Part shown: positions 22,516-34,396 of the stretch, piece after piece | How positions within the stretch are numbered: position 1 is the stretch's first letter | Layout: the number at the start of each line of letters is the position of its first letter | Assembly (NCBI RefSeq): GCF_000264995.1 | Contig: NW_006767442.1 | Location: 225,925 to 289,924 of the forward strand | Length of the DNA stretch: 64,000 nucleotides | Reading direction: 5' to 3' | Origin: Punctularia strigosozonata HHB-11173 SS5 | Taxonomy: Eukaryota; Basidiomycota; Agaricomycetes; Corticiales; Punctulariaceae | Notes under the pieces: model-generated | The model's input: the letters and a program-made list of their open reading frames with translations, nothing else | The model's database searches: none | What the model was told of the DNA's origin: nothing | Translations under genes and position numbers: made by a program

Positions 22516-24013
22516 ACATATGCTGTAAGTTGGTTCGCTTTCGCGGCCAGTGAACATACGCGTCATCTCGACGCAAAAGCTGTTCATAGGACGAGATTTC
22601 CGCCTAGTTTCATGGACTACAGCGATTCGGACTTGATACATAGCACCAATTCGTATCCGGGTTTATGTTGCCGACACATATAAGCTGAGATTGTATACGC
22701 TGATGCATCGCCGAGATCGAGAGACCGATATAACTCGATCGTTGCTTGGGCACAATCTAAGTGTTGACTTGGTGTTGACTACCTCAGCCATGGTAGTTTG
22801 CATAGCATGGTCTTAATGGTGATTGTTGTCCGAAACCGGTGTCGATGATACAGCCGTTTCCGAAAAGATTGAGCGCAGCGGAAAAACGAGCCGCGCGTTG
22901 TGAACGACCCTACAATCGGGTTTGCCGCCAGCACATTGTGTTCGACAACCGTAACGATGATGCGCCCCAGGACCGCATGGAAACGATGAGTATACGTGTC
23001 CGGAGCTCAAAGGAGGATTCGTAGGTGTACTCAGGATGGTATCCAAAAGGATTTACTGCAGGGTCGAAGGAGTAGCAGGTAAAGATAATGTCAGGGAACA
23101 TAGACCATGACTGTCGATGTTCCTTCAGGCAAACCGGGACACAGTGCAACCCCTCATGCTCCGGGAGTCTACGGATGATTTCGACAACGAGAAGGTGCCG
23201 GAAAGCTTGGGAGCTCGTCATTGAGAGCGTTGGCAAAGACCCCTATATTAGGGTTATTGCCAACGGCGGCGTGGCGCACTGAGGGCAGCATCGTAAGCAT
23301 ACTGTGTTAAATTGTGGTGTAATCTGCCGTGAAAGAGAGAATAGGCGAGTAGAAGTTGACAGAACGGGCGAAAGAGGATTCACCGGGAGGACCAAATTGA
23401 GGCGACTCAGAGGCTCTCTAAAGAACCTTGCACATCGGATTCCGAACCCCAAAACTGGTACCCTTCAGCTCTCCTATGCCCGGGTGCTCCTTGGACAACA
23501 ACAGTAATGCGCTTCCGTCGAGATACACGAGTCGACGAACGTCCTGGACTCGCCGGCGTTGCCGTGACCCTATTTTAGGGCGAGTCCACGACGCGTCTCG
23601 TTTTTCGTGCCGCGCTCAACCTTTTCGGAAACGGCTGTAGGGACCCTTGCTTTCACCAAGTTAGACGTGACGTCGAAGACAACAGCGTGTGCTTCGCCCG
23701 GCACGGCGCTCCTATAGCTACCCTTGCCTTCCTTGTTCACATCATTGCCTCCCGCTGCGCGGTCTGGTTTAGTCGGATTACGCATGCCCAGGCCTTTTTG
23801 ATGAAGTCTCAGCCCGCTCAATGTCTTGCGCGAAAGAAGTCCGGGGTGACAATACCCTCGTGTGAAGACAGCCTTTACGTCCGCTTCGAGCGGTTGTTGT
23901 TGTTGATGGGCTCATGGCCCATGCCGAGCTAGACAACCGAGCGCGGCGAATTATATGCGACGGTCTCCCAATGCTCTCACCACTTTCGAAGGTCATCCTA
24001 GTTGTCTCTGTCG
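22516..24013. other. 1.5-kb stretch without a supported gene
   Basis: Short frames only. On the minus strand between about 23140 and 22820 there is a coding-like segment (DIIFTCYSFDPAVNPFGYHP, then ESSFELRTRILIVS) that may be an exon or a remnant, but I could not connect it to others or name a family. Confidence 0.35.
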
Positions 24014-25940
24014 ATGCTCGTTCTGCCCCTCTGCCTACTGCTGGTGGTTGTTGACGCGCATCGGCTATCCTTGACGGGTCACAGACGCGACCCAGCACGA
24101 GCATGGACCAATAGACTCGGTCGCAGAGCGGCCCTAGTTGGCGTCTCCGACCTTAACGACAAGTCGGACGTCGAGTATACCACGAAATTGACCTTGGGAG
24201 GGAACGAATATAATGTGGTGGTGGATACGGGAAGGTACGAACTCCGTGGCAGCCCGGAGAGAGTCAAGGCTCACTGGTACTTCATTCAGTTCTGACTTAT
24301 GGGTTTCCGGTGATGTGAAGAAGGTACCTCTTAGTGACGCTGCTTCAAGCTGGTTTGGCTGACGCCATCTCCGTGGCAAAGGCAAGTGATACCGGGAAAG
24401 GTACAACAGTCACATATGCCGTCGGCGAAGTGCAAGGTTTGTTTGCTTGCACTGTATCGGAGTTTACCTGCTCAAGATGAGAATCAGGACCTATCAGGCT
24501 CGCTGACATGGAGTTAGCTGGCTACACCACGGTACAGCAGGCTTTCAGTACGTCATGTGCCCTACGCCTCGCAACTCGCGAACTCATCCGGTGTTAGTCC
24601 AGGTATCAACGAAATCACGCCCAAAGGGGACGGGTCTCCTAGGTCTTGGACCTAATGTCGGGTCAAACATCTTCTACGCTCTGGGCGGGGCTTCCGGCGT
24701 CGCGCCTATGGATCGAATATTCATGCAGAACACCTCCACACCAACCTATACCACGATCATGCTTGGTAGATCTCACGGCTCGTCTGATACAATGCCAGGA
24801 GAATTCACCATCGGCGAGACCGTCTCAGGATGGGATGCCATCCATTCGCAACCGATGTTGCCCGTCACGATCGTTGACCAGGCCTCGAGCGCAGGCTATC
24901 AACACTGGCAGACCACGCTCGATGGGATCGTCGGGCCCGGAGGTTCCTTGATTACGCTCAATCGCTCCTTGACGGCGGCGTTTGACACAGGATTCACACT
25001 ATCCCCTGTTCCCGAGTAAGTTCGCATTCACCTACTTGTGATGAGCGTGACCTGATTGTACCGACTCAGCTATGTTGCGGAGCAAATATACTCCAATGTT
25101 TCACAAGCGAAGCTCGAAACCGTCCATCCATATGGCGAAGTGTGGACTTTGCCGTGCGACGTCGAGCTGAACATGACGATGCAGTTTGGGAGTGTCCATA
25201 TACCCATTCACCCCTTAGATACCAACTTCGATGCAGGCCTTAAACATAAATGCATTGGTGCCGTGAGTTTTCTCTTCACAAGATTGTCATGCCATGGAGC
25301 TAATCCTCGATGATTATCAGTTTCAGCCCATCACCGGGAACGCAACTGCCGACACCGGTAACTGGGATATGATTCTCGGGATGTCTTTCCGTACGTGATC
25401 GTGTTCGTGTGCAAGCTGCTATGATATAACGGTTCTTTTGCAGTTCGCAATGTGTACCTGCTGATCAACTACGGCAACTTCATTCCTTGCTCCACATCTC
25501 CCTGTCTTACTCGCGACGACCCCTACGTGCAGCTCATGGCCACAACAACAAATCCGAGCGTCGTGCACGACGACTTCGCCCGCGCGCGACTACACTCTCA
25601 TTCTCTACCGTTACCGATCTGGGCCATCGTCGTCGTTGCCATCGGGGTCGCCTGCCTGATAGCTGGAGCCATCGTCGTCGCCAGGGTCATCCACCGACGG
25701 AAGAAACAACGAACGATGGCTATGATCCAGCTTGCTCCCAGCGACAGCAAGTCGCGAGGTGCCTACAGTGCCGTTGACGGGGAGATTGATGGCGAGATAG
25801 ACGGACGTCCCCGCCGGCCGGAGACTGGACACTTGCGATCTGCCAGTCTAGGCTTCGACATTTTGGGCGGAGAAACCCTTTCTTCGCGTTATTCACGCTA
25901 TCCTTCATGGTCAGGGGCCGACACAACATTGAGAGCGTGA
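24014..25940 (+). CDS. Pepsin-like aspartic protease (A1) with C-terminal membrane anchor
   Basis: About seven exons. The first ATG (24014) gives a signal peptide MLVLPLCLLLVVVDA; an in-frame TTG 12 bp earlier is not a eukaryotic start. First active site: VVDTGSSDLWVSG, made by splicing over the intron that starts near 24236. Next come YAVGEVQGPIRLADMELAGY and GTGLLGLGPNVGS (flap and following strand region). Second active site: AAFDTGFTLS, with Phe where Thr/Ser is usual. After the catalytic domain comes WAIVVVAIGVACLIAGAIVV (one membrane helix), then a basic tail RRKKQR and about 70 cytoplasmic residues. Predicted to face the cell surface or vacuole lumen, like membrane-anchored fungal yapsin-type or polyporopepsin-related enzymes. 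Confidence 0.85.
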
Positions 25941-26096
25941 ACGATTTGCATTGCGATTGCGACGATCTAATGATACATATGAAGAGTGTGCTTGCGTCTA
26001 TCTGTCTAATCTAGGGTCTTAGGGATGCAGGTTGTGTATAACAATACAATATGTCAGGACGTTGCTTGCATTGTGAATTGCATGCGCATGCACGAT

Positions 26097-27104
26097 TCAT
26101 TGCCGCTTGGGAAGGCTGTCAATGACCTGCATCTCCTCTAAGCTGACAGTGGCTTTCCAGAAGCCCATGATTGACTCGTCCTCATCGATATATCTGGAAA
26201 CAAGGAGGTCAGCACAAGATTAACAGAAGGTCATGGTCGAATGAACGCACCTGAGTAGGGTCTCCGCTTCGACCGGCTCCGGCGCGGATGAACTCTGCTC
26301 TGCACAGAGCCCGAGGTATGCGGCCACGATCGACATAGCGTCGCCCGGCCTCAAGCCAGACGTGGAGATGAGCACAGCAGTGGTGGATTGGTCCTGTTTC
26401 TGGCAATCCTTGAGCTTATCGGGATTCGTGATATCATGAACCCGGTGGCCCAAGGCATCGACAACCCAGCTTCGCGCAGCGACGAGCTGTTCCGTCGAGA
26501 GAAGGTCGGCGGGTTTAGAGATGCAGCGAGAGGGAACGGTGAGACGAAGCCGGTGCGTGCCGTCTTCGTCGGTTGAATGCTCGACGTTCGGCTCCGAGCG
26601 TTGCGAAGCGCGGCCGGGGCGACCTCGTTCCGGGGAGACATTGATGACGTGCGTGAAGCGCGGGATGGCTTGAGTGTTGCGGGATCCCTCCTCGGCACCT
26701 CCGGCGAAGGCGACGTAGAGGCCGTCAACAAGGCGCTGAGCGCAACTGCCAACGTCAACGATCTTCTCTACGACCGGCTCTTCGACAGGGACGGGGGCGG
26801 CAGCGGCAGCCTCTCCGGCTTCAGCGGCGTCATCATCGTCGAAGAGGATGACGCGCTTCTTCTGGCCGTTGCGGCGGCGGGGAAGGCGACCGCGCTCGGG
26901 GCCAATGGCACCCTTGGCGGCAACGACGATGGCGGGCGCATTGGCCGTGAAGTGGGTATCGATGGTGAGCTTGAAAGGAATGCGCTCGCGCAGAGGTCTT
27001 GGGGTTCCTACTTGGAGATGGGAGGGTGGGACGGTCAAGCTGGGTGGCGGCGCAGGCAGGGTGGCGAGCATGGCGACAGGGATAGGTGCAAGCACGGAGA
27101 GCAT
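26097..27104 (-). CDS. Dual-specificity-phosphatase-like protein lacking the catalytic cysteine
   Basis: Two exons: 27104 to about 26252, and about 26196 to 26097, joined by a GT/AG intron that completes LLRYIDEDESIMGFWKATVS; ends in DSLPKRQ. About 315 residues. The middle (VDGLYVAFAGG, IPRFTHVINVSPE) looks like the start of a DSP/tyrosine-phosphatase fold. Where the P-loop HCxxGxxRS is expected there is VLISTSGLRPGDAMSIVAAY: the loop-helix pattern is kept but the Cys and Arg are replaced. Inference: a pseudophosphatase, perhaps a binding protein. A Pro-rich N-terminus and an acidic/Ala linker (FDDDDAAEAGEAAAAA) precede it. Family match is moderate; this is pattern recognition only. Confidence 0.6.
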
Positions 27105-28207
27105 GTTGGACAGCAGAGAGAGCGGGTGATTAGAGATTGGTGAGAGGATGCGGCGCTCCAGGCGTGTATGACAGTGATAAGATCTTGGTCGATGAGGGTT
27201 TCGACGGTGGTGTGAGTTCGATTGTCGTGCACGTAGAAGACCTTCGCTTTTTCGTGAGTGGATGGGTCTGGGTGCGAGATCGGAGTGAAAGGTGCGTTGT
27301 GGATGTCAAGGCGGAGGGTACCTTGTATTTATAAAGAAAAGATACTCGTGTTTGCATTGAGGACGCGGAAGCTCGGAAACGGCCGTGAATGGGGTACCCG
27401 CTAAGCAGCCGCTATTGCCGCCAGCGGCCACCCAGCGGCCACCACTTTCGATCATCCCGTCTATAAACGGGATGAACAGAGCCTGAAAAAAAGTGTGAGC
27501 GATGTGCATTTATGCACGGCCTAACGAGCCTAGGCGAACCATAGCCAGTATACGCGTCCAAAATGCATCGCTGGTCGGTCTTTTGCTGGGGAGGAGCGCG
27601 TGGGATAGATCACACCGGAATGGCGTATGGTATGCCAGTCGTTCCGCAGCGCGGGCGGCGGTGGATAGACCGCACCAGGCTGGCTTAGTCCGCGTTGCTG
27701 GAGTAAGCACATACCTGGGGGCATGTCCTCCTCCTGGTGGTTGTTTCTTCGCTCGCGATGGCCGGTCAATCTCTGCGTCACCGATTATTAGAGCCGCAAA
27801 AACGTCTATTGTTTTGCGTGGACAGGTAGCTGATGAGCTGACGGCGCGTCGGCTGGGCGTCTATATGTCTATCATGACATCATGCATCAAGCGCCCGTCC
27901 TGTCGAGGCTGCACGGACCTTCGAAGTTCGTCCTCAAGCCCGCCCCGATCACAGCCTTCTCATACCTGTGCCTCCTGTCTCTTCCAGGTCACAAGCGCTG
28001 CTGCATAGTCAGATCGATTGGGCAGAACACGACAGCTTCGTATAGCATAGCCCCGCCCTTGCTCTGCCACGATAAGAAGATCTCTGCCTTCTTGCGTGGC
28101 CTACGGAAGATCAACTTCGACATATAAAGGTCTGCTCGCAAACAATGTCGCACTACCCATTACCTCCACTCATACGTCCCTCAGGCTCACTTGACTAATC
28201 TACAAAC
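27105..28207. other. Divergent intergenic region
   Basis: 1.1 kb between two divergent genes. A TATAAA on the minus strand (about 27329-27334) could serve the phosphatase-like gene. The frames between 27130 and 27360 are Thr/Ser-rich and probably leader sequence. Two direct GCCAGCGGCCACC-like units occur near 27420-27440. No gene supported. Confidence 0.4.
28123..28130 (+). promoter_or_regulatory. TATA box of the penta-EF-hand gene
   Basis: TATAAAGG lies 85 bp upstream of the ATG at 28208, a typical distance in this window. Confidence 0.5.
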
Positions 28208-29316
28208 ATGTCTTACGGAGGATACGCACCCCCTGCTGGTGGTCCACCCGGATACGGTGGTGGAGGCGGTGGCGGATATGGCGGCGGATATGGCGGACCT
28301 CCAGGAGGAGGCGGATACGGCGGCGGGTTCTCCGCTCCCGGCGCTGGCGGTCCCCCTCCCGGTGCCGATCCTCAGTGAGCACATACCGCGCCCGCAATGC
28401 CCGAGTTCTTCCCGCTGACCTCCCCGATTTTCTAGGCTTTGGCAATGGTTCTCATCGGTGGACACCGATCGCTCCGGAAACATCAACGCTAATGAACTCC
28501 AACGAGCCCTGATCAATGGCGACTGGAGCCGTGCGTGCTGCTGCCATGCGAGAGATCTCTGACTTTGCTCAGTGTGACCCTGGCCATCGCAGCGTTCGAT
28601 CTTGACACCGTTAAGCTTTTGATGACCATCTTCGTACGTTCCCCTGCAGTCATCATCCACCGGCCCTTAATCACGCTCATGGCACCTTGTCAGGATACCG
28701 ATCGGAGTGGAACCATCACTTTCAACGAATTTGCAGGTCTATGGAAGTACATCCGAGTCAGTCACATATATCGCAGGTTACGTTCGAGACTGTCACTAAT
28801 ACCACGTCCGTCTTCCGTGCAGGACTGGCAAAACGTCTTTCGCCACTTCGACCGCGATCGCTCAGGATCCATTGACGGTCGCGAACTCCAGGAGGCTCTG
28901 TCGCAGTTTGGGTGAGCGCGTGAGACTGACCAAGTGTACAACATGAAGATCTAACCTTTCTGATTAGCTACAATCTCTCCCCCCAACTGCTCACCCTCGT
29001 CGAACGCAAGTACGGTGAGTAGCAGTCACCATAGTGCATTATCGAACGCGCGCTCATTGGCTCTACCCTTTTGGGGTAGACATGAAAGCTGGCGCCGCTA
29101 GCGGAACAGGCATCACGTTTGATCGGTAAGCCTCCCTCCACTGTATCGAGGCCAGAGCAGATGGCTGATGTTCGCTGTTCGTTGCGCAGTTTCGTCCGTG
29201 CTTGTGTCGTGATCAAGCAAGTTACGGAATCCTTCCAGCGCCTCGACACCGACCGCGATGGTTGGATCCAGATCAACTACAACGACTTCATGCAAACCGT
29301 GCTCAGCGCTCCCTGA
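28208..29316 (+). CDS. PEF1: Penta-EF-hand calcium-binding protein (ALG-2/Pef1 group)
   Basis: About eight exons; the first is 28208-28374. A Gly/Pro/Tyr-rich N-terminus (GGYAPPAGGPPGYGGGGG) is typical of PEF proteins. EF-hands follow: DTDRSGNINANELQRAL, DTDRSGTITFNEFAGLWKYI, DRDRSGSIDGRELQEALSQF, a degenerate fourth, and DTDRDGWIQINYNDFMQTVL. The pattern FVRACVVIKQVTESF before the last hand is the PEF signature helix that mediates dimerisation. Three loops have full calcium ligands. Family role: calcium-dependent adaptor at membranes (ESCRT/COPII or polarised growth and cation stress in yeast); exact role here is inferred. Confidence 0.92.
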
Positions 29317-29562
29317 GCGGATGACTGCGATAAATCCGTCCTTGGTCGACGCTGTTTGAAGATGATGTACTCTTGCGTGCATTCGAATCTTTCTGTGCTG
29401 GACCGTCGCGCCTTGTTCTATGGTCGTGTTGATTATCCTACGTAATGGCACTCATATATGTACTTTGTAACAACAGAGCTGGCTGGCCATGCGATAGGCA
29501 AGCAGTATAACACCGCGATGTGCTTTTGCGTTTCTGGCATGCATTAGAAAACAGTCCGCTTT

Positions 29563-31027
29563 TTAAAAGTCGAATATGGAGTCTCGCAGGGGCCACATCA
29601 ATTCCTGGTCGTCCCCGACGCCCACGTAAACGCGCAAGACGTCCCGAGCCTGTAGACTCGGGAAAAGCATCGCGATCTGGGCTCGTTCGGCCGGATAGTG
29701 CATGACGATGTTCACGCGCTCCAGTCCCTTCACCACCGGCGATCCGATCGCGAGGTCCAGGGCATCGGCCAAAGTGAGATGGTGCCACTCCGTAAGAACG
29801 CGGTATCTTGCGTAGCTAACCGGTTTCTGCTTCTCTTCTTTGCCGAGGTCGTACGCGACGGTGAGGATCTTCAGGGGCGGGACATACTCTCGCGATACCG
29901 ACGACAGTAAGCCCGGCACCCATTGCAGGGGCGTGGACCGGCTAAGGGAGATCGTCACATTGACATAAAGGTGTTCCAGGTGGGTCAGAGGACCGAGATT
30001 GAGATGCTCTGGGGGATGGCGATCAGTGCTTCCCAAACCGGGGTGACGAAGCAGATGAGAAAGGCAAACCTCCCGGCCTCACGAGCACGAGGGGGCCGTA
30101 GCCCGTGAGTTGCAAGTGCCTCAACGACGGCGCGACGTGCTGTAACAGCTTGCGTTTATCTCTGCGAATGGAGAAATCGGTGTGGACGGTCAACGTTTCC
30201 AATCTCGAGAGGGATACCGTGCCCCAAATCAGGTTGCACAGGTTGAAGCTGCAAGATCCACTGAACGCGATGCTCTTCAGAGATGGGGACGATTTTTTGG
30301 TATCGGGCGTCCAAGAGGCTGGTGGTTTTCCCCATTCACCACCGAGCTCTAGCCGCTCGAGAAGAGGGAAAGCGACAAGCATGCTCGTCAACATGTCGAA
30401 GTTGCAGGAGAGTCCTGCGGAATTTAACAGGCTCAGTCTCCTGATCCCCCGAAATCTCGCCAGCAGAGGCATGCACGACTCATGATGTGCCGACCATCGA
30501 TAAAAGTCGGGCATGCGCATGTGCTCTACGCACGGTAACGCGGCCGTGGGCCACTGTAGAGCCGACATCGGCAAACCATTCTTGTCTGACGAACGAGTCA
30601 GACCAATGGGTTAGCTCGTTGCATACATGCACAAAAACGTCCCGCGCACCATTCCGGAGATTCAAGCATAGTTCGCGAACGCAGCTTGCTACCCTGGGAT
30701 CGCGTTGCACGAAACTCCGAAAGTCATCGAAGGACGATGTTGGACCGGCATTGAGCCGTATGACGCGGAAGAGGTAGCGCTGGGTGGATAGTCTCCAAGC
30801 GGAGGATAACAATGCGCAGGATGCCAAAGTCTTGCGATCGAAACTTTGTTCATCTCAGACTTTGCTGTGGTCAGGGTAAATATGACCAAGGCTTACCGGA
30901 GAAAGTCCACGATGCTATCCACCAATTCCTGGGGCAACGTGATGTTGGTTTTCGACGGCACAAATTCAAGTTCGTCGTGTAGCCCTGGCTCTTGTATTCT
31001 CCAAGTCTCTGATATCAGCCGCACCAT
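29563..31027 (-). CDS. F-box protein with LRR-like C-terminal region
   Basis: Minus strand, ATG 31027 to TAA 29563-29565, three or more exons. The F-box is LPQELVDSIVDFLRFDRKTL plus ASCALLSSAWRLSTQ, formed by splicing out an intron of about 70 bp (acceptor AAG). The rest has leucine-rich segments such as LLERLELGG, LSRLETLTVHTDFS, LRHLQLTGYGPLVLV and LTHLEHLYVNVTISLS. This is the very common basidiomycete F-box/LRR layout; such proteins recruit substrates to SCF ubiquitin ligases. Target unknown. The family is expanded and fast-evolving in Agaricomycetes (family knowledge). Confidence 0.8.
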
Positions 31028-31340
31028 GACAGGGACCGGACGAGTGTGAACGTCGCAGATACGGAAGGGCGATCACGCAGCTAGCAACGTCTAGACATCA
31101 TGATTCTGAGCATAACAGAGAATCACTCAAGAGTCACATCGCGGTTCCGCACGGAAGAACTGGGTGTAGGCGTGAGAGACTTGCAGGGATGATCCCGCTG
31201 CTATCGCGCGCCCTCATCGACGTATGCAAAGACGAACCTGAAGATTAAGCTCAGTAAATGATAGGAACAGCTTGATATGAGGATTTGAACATGCTCAAAT
31301 ACAGAACCGACTGCCTAAATAGACAATATAATACCCTACG
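31028..31340. other. Spacer between two minus-strand genes
   Basis: A 313-bp region that should contain the F-box gene promoter and the 3' end of the AC40 gene. No gene seen. Confidence 0.4.
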
Positions 31341-32985
31341 CTAGGCATCGCCCATGACTACATCCTCGTAGCCCGATGCGCCATTCCTTATCGCTTCCGC
31401 GGCGCGGCCTTTGATGACGGTCAGCGGGAAGAGGTACAAATGAAATGGCTGTCACTCACGAATTGTAGCAATCTTGGAGCGCATGACACTGACAGCTTCG
31501 TGCATCAGCCGTTGCGGCTCATAGGCACCTTCGGACTCGATGTTAACTGTCAAACGCGGGGTGAGCCATCTCAAACACGTTAATCAAAGGCAAAGGCAGA
31601 TATACATAGAAAGTAATCCCGCACTCTCCTGAGATCCACGCAGCCTTCGAACTCGGGATGGCGAAACACTTCTCGACTCATGGTCTCTTTCCTGACGTTC
31701 TTCTGGTCAACAGAAACAGCCTTCGTCTTCGGATCCACTTTGATGACGCCTGCACGCGGATAGAAGAGCGGTGAAGTGAGTGAATGCACATCTATGCGAG
31801 ATCGTATACGGACCGGGAGCAAAACATTTTTGGAACTTTTCCGCGTATTCGGGAGGTACAGGCTTGTCAGGGTTGAGAATGATGTGAGGGAGGAGACGAT
31901 ATGATGCCGTCGCTAGTACACACAATGAGACATAGAAGCCTTGAAGTAGGTAATGGTCCCGACTCACCGACGGGGCAAAACTTTGCGTGATCTTTTCCGA
32001 CGCTTTTGACCGCGTGCAACTCCATCTCAATTTCTTGGCCTGGCCGCAGCTTGGCGAGCACTATATCTGGGTTGGTCGGAGCAGGACGCTTTTTTATGAA
32101 GGGTTCATACGAAGCCTGATCGCCTATTGACGTTTGGTGTTTGCTACATTGCAGAGAGCAACGTGAGGCGCACCTTGCGGAACCCACTCTAGTTGGCCTG
32201 AAAGGACCTCGTGGTTCACGTATAGCTCGTCAGGATGCTGCTCTTCAACGGGCTGCGGCTCTTTGCCCTTGCCCTTTGCTTTTGAATCCTTCTTCTTTCG
32301 TTCACATGCGACGTGAAGGCGGAACACAATGGTGTTGCGGTCCGTGGCCTGGTCATCCGGCGGAGCTAGAGCAACGTGAGGACGACGTCGCCAAATGCAT
32401 TTGTCTACGATCCACATACGATCTCGTTCGTCCAAGAGGGCCGGATCTACATTCAGAGGCACAAGGCCAAGGCGATGAGACAGAACTTCGTCGACGATGA
32501 CCGAGGTGTTATTCCACACGTAAACGTGCTCTATCGCGATGGTAGGTACCTTGCCATGGCAGGAATCGGGATAGCATGAGTCATACGTTCTTTCCGGGGT
32601 TCGGACGTGACACACCTCCGCGATTAGAATGCGACGGATAGCGTTCGCTATCGAAGCGTCAACTCCGACAAGGTCGAACTCGACTGAGCGTTGCGATAGA
32701 CGAGTCACTTTCACTTGAAGGTTCTGGACTTGCGGAGAAAGTCAGCACCGTGCGTGAGATATGTGGGAGATGAACGCGTTGTTGGGTCGAGGATGAAGGA
32801 ATGGCAGCTTGAACGAATGATGAATCCACCTTCTTGAAGCGAGCCAAGTCCCAGCTGTGCTCCTCCTCCTTGCCGGGGTAGTGGCCAGGGAAATCCGTGC
32901 TGGAGACATCGGCCACGCGCTCGGGGAGAACCTTGATGTGCCTCCGTGGGTCAGATACTGATGGGCCAGCGGTCCGAGGAGGCAT
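31341..32985 (-). CDS. RPC40: RNA polymerase I/III common subunit AC40
   Basis: Minus strand, about seven exons, ATG 32985 to TAG 31341-31343. Conserved blocks in order: [127 protein letters not shown] and [11 protein letters not shown]. They line up with yeast Rpc40 over its length. Role: alpha-like assembly subunit with AC19 in Pol I and Pol III, nuclear. An upstream in-frame ATG (33093) would add 36 residues without homology, so 32985 is preferred. A Lys/Gly-rich insert ([15 protein letters not shown]) lies in the middle. Confidence 0.93.
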
Positions 32986-33390
32986 GTTGGGGAATGCGGT
33001 CGGATGTACGCGCTGCCTAAGAAACAGATCGTAGCTGAAGTCGAGTTTCCTGGACAAAAAATTGCGCACGTGATCGTCAGGTGCCGCCCCCAACGCCGAG
33101 TGCGGGTCTGCGCGGGTCTGCGGGTTCTATACGGGTCGGGCGGGGCGTTCGTAATTCCAGTACGGATGCGCCGCATGTTCTCATTGCTCAACTCGTCGAT
33201 GCTGCTGCCCTCTGTGGTCCTCGACATTGGCTCATCATGCATGATTCAATGACTCCCGCCTCCAGATATAGCTTCTCTGGATGACGCATCGTTTGGTAGT
33301 CAGCAAGCAACCTTAGATAACTCGCGGTGCGCGGTGCGACGAGTCTCGGGTTTGGCAGTGGGCGTCCCGGAAGGTGGGTTGCAAACCAGC

Positions 33391-33399
33391 ATATATATA
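33391..33399 (+). promoter_or_regulatory. TATA box of the SDR gene
   Basis: ATATATATA about 80 bp before the ATG at 33479, inside the 493-bp divergent promoter shared with RPC40. Confidence 0.5.
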
Positions 33400-33478
33400 G
33401 TCGCCCTTGAGCTCATAGACTGAACCGCTCCTCCCACAGCGAATCCCACTGTAACACCTCCCTCTTACCAGATCCGGC

Positions 33479-34396
33479 ATGTCCCCACTCACCGGCAAAG
33501 TTGCCCTCGTCACCGGTTCCTCGCGTGGCATCGGTGCTGCGATCGCCAAACGGCTAGGCGCGGACGGCGCGAACGTCATCGTCAACTACTCTGGCAATAC
33601 CAAGGTCGCCGCAGACGTGGTCGATGCGATCAACAGCCAGCGCGGCGATAGCAAGGCGGCGGTCGCGATCCAAGCCGACTTGTCCACCGTGCAAGGCGCC
33701 AAAGACCTCCTGCAGAAGTCGATCAACGCGTTCGGGCATGTCGATATCCTGGTGCTCAATGCCGCGATCATGGGCGTGCACAAATGCACGCTGCCGGAGG
33801 TCGATGAGGCCTTCTACGATCAGCACTTCACCATGAACGTGAAGGTGCCGTTCTTCATGGTTCAGGCGGCAGCCCCACAGCTCAGAGATGGTACGTAGTC
33901 AGCTCAGTGCCCCAGAACAGTTTCTGAAGATTTTATTCTCAGGCGGTCGCATCGTCTTCCTCAGTTCTACTCTCACCGTCGCTTCTGTCGGTAAGTTGCG
34001 TAGCATTTCCCCGAGCGGATTGTGCTAACGACATTGATAGTGCCGACAACGGCTCTCATCTACGCGTCGACAAAGGGCGCTATTGAGCAGATGAACCGAG
34101 TTCTCGCAAAGGAGCTCGGCCCGAAGGGTGTCACCGTCAATACCGTATCTCCGGGTCCGATAGACACGGAGCTCTTCCGCAACGGCAAGACGGAGCAACA
34201 GATCAAGTTCTTCGAGGGACTCCATCCGTTGAAGCGTATCGGCCGTCCTGATGAGGTCGCTCCGGTTGTAGCGATGCTCGCGAGCCCCGAAAGTTCGTGG
34301 GTGAACGGACAGAACATCCGAGTGAACGGCGTACGTGAACCGCATGCCCATCCTCACATCGTACTTACCAATCATACCCAGGGCTATGCTGTTTGA
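33479..34396 (+). CDS. Short-chain dehydrogenase/reductase, classical type
   Basis: Four exons: 33479 to about 33891, a short one around 33943-33990, about 34042-34330, and a final exon encoding GYAV. The NAD(P)-binding motif is TGSSRGIGAAIAKRL, then DLS and LNAAIMG (NNAG variant), Ser in FLSSTLT, and the catalytic YASTKGA (YxxxK). The end WVNGQNIRVNGGYAV is the standard C-terminus of 3-oxoacyl-reductase-like SDRs. About 250 residues, normal for the family. Substrate not predictable; probably cytosolic, NADPH-dependent (Arg in the first loop). Confidence 0.88.

Noticed and set aside
24002-24013. Start of the aspartic protease at 24002
   Set aside because: The codon there is TTG; the first ATG (24014) gives a good signal peptide.
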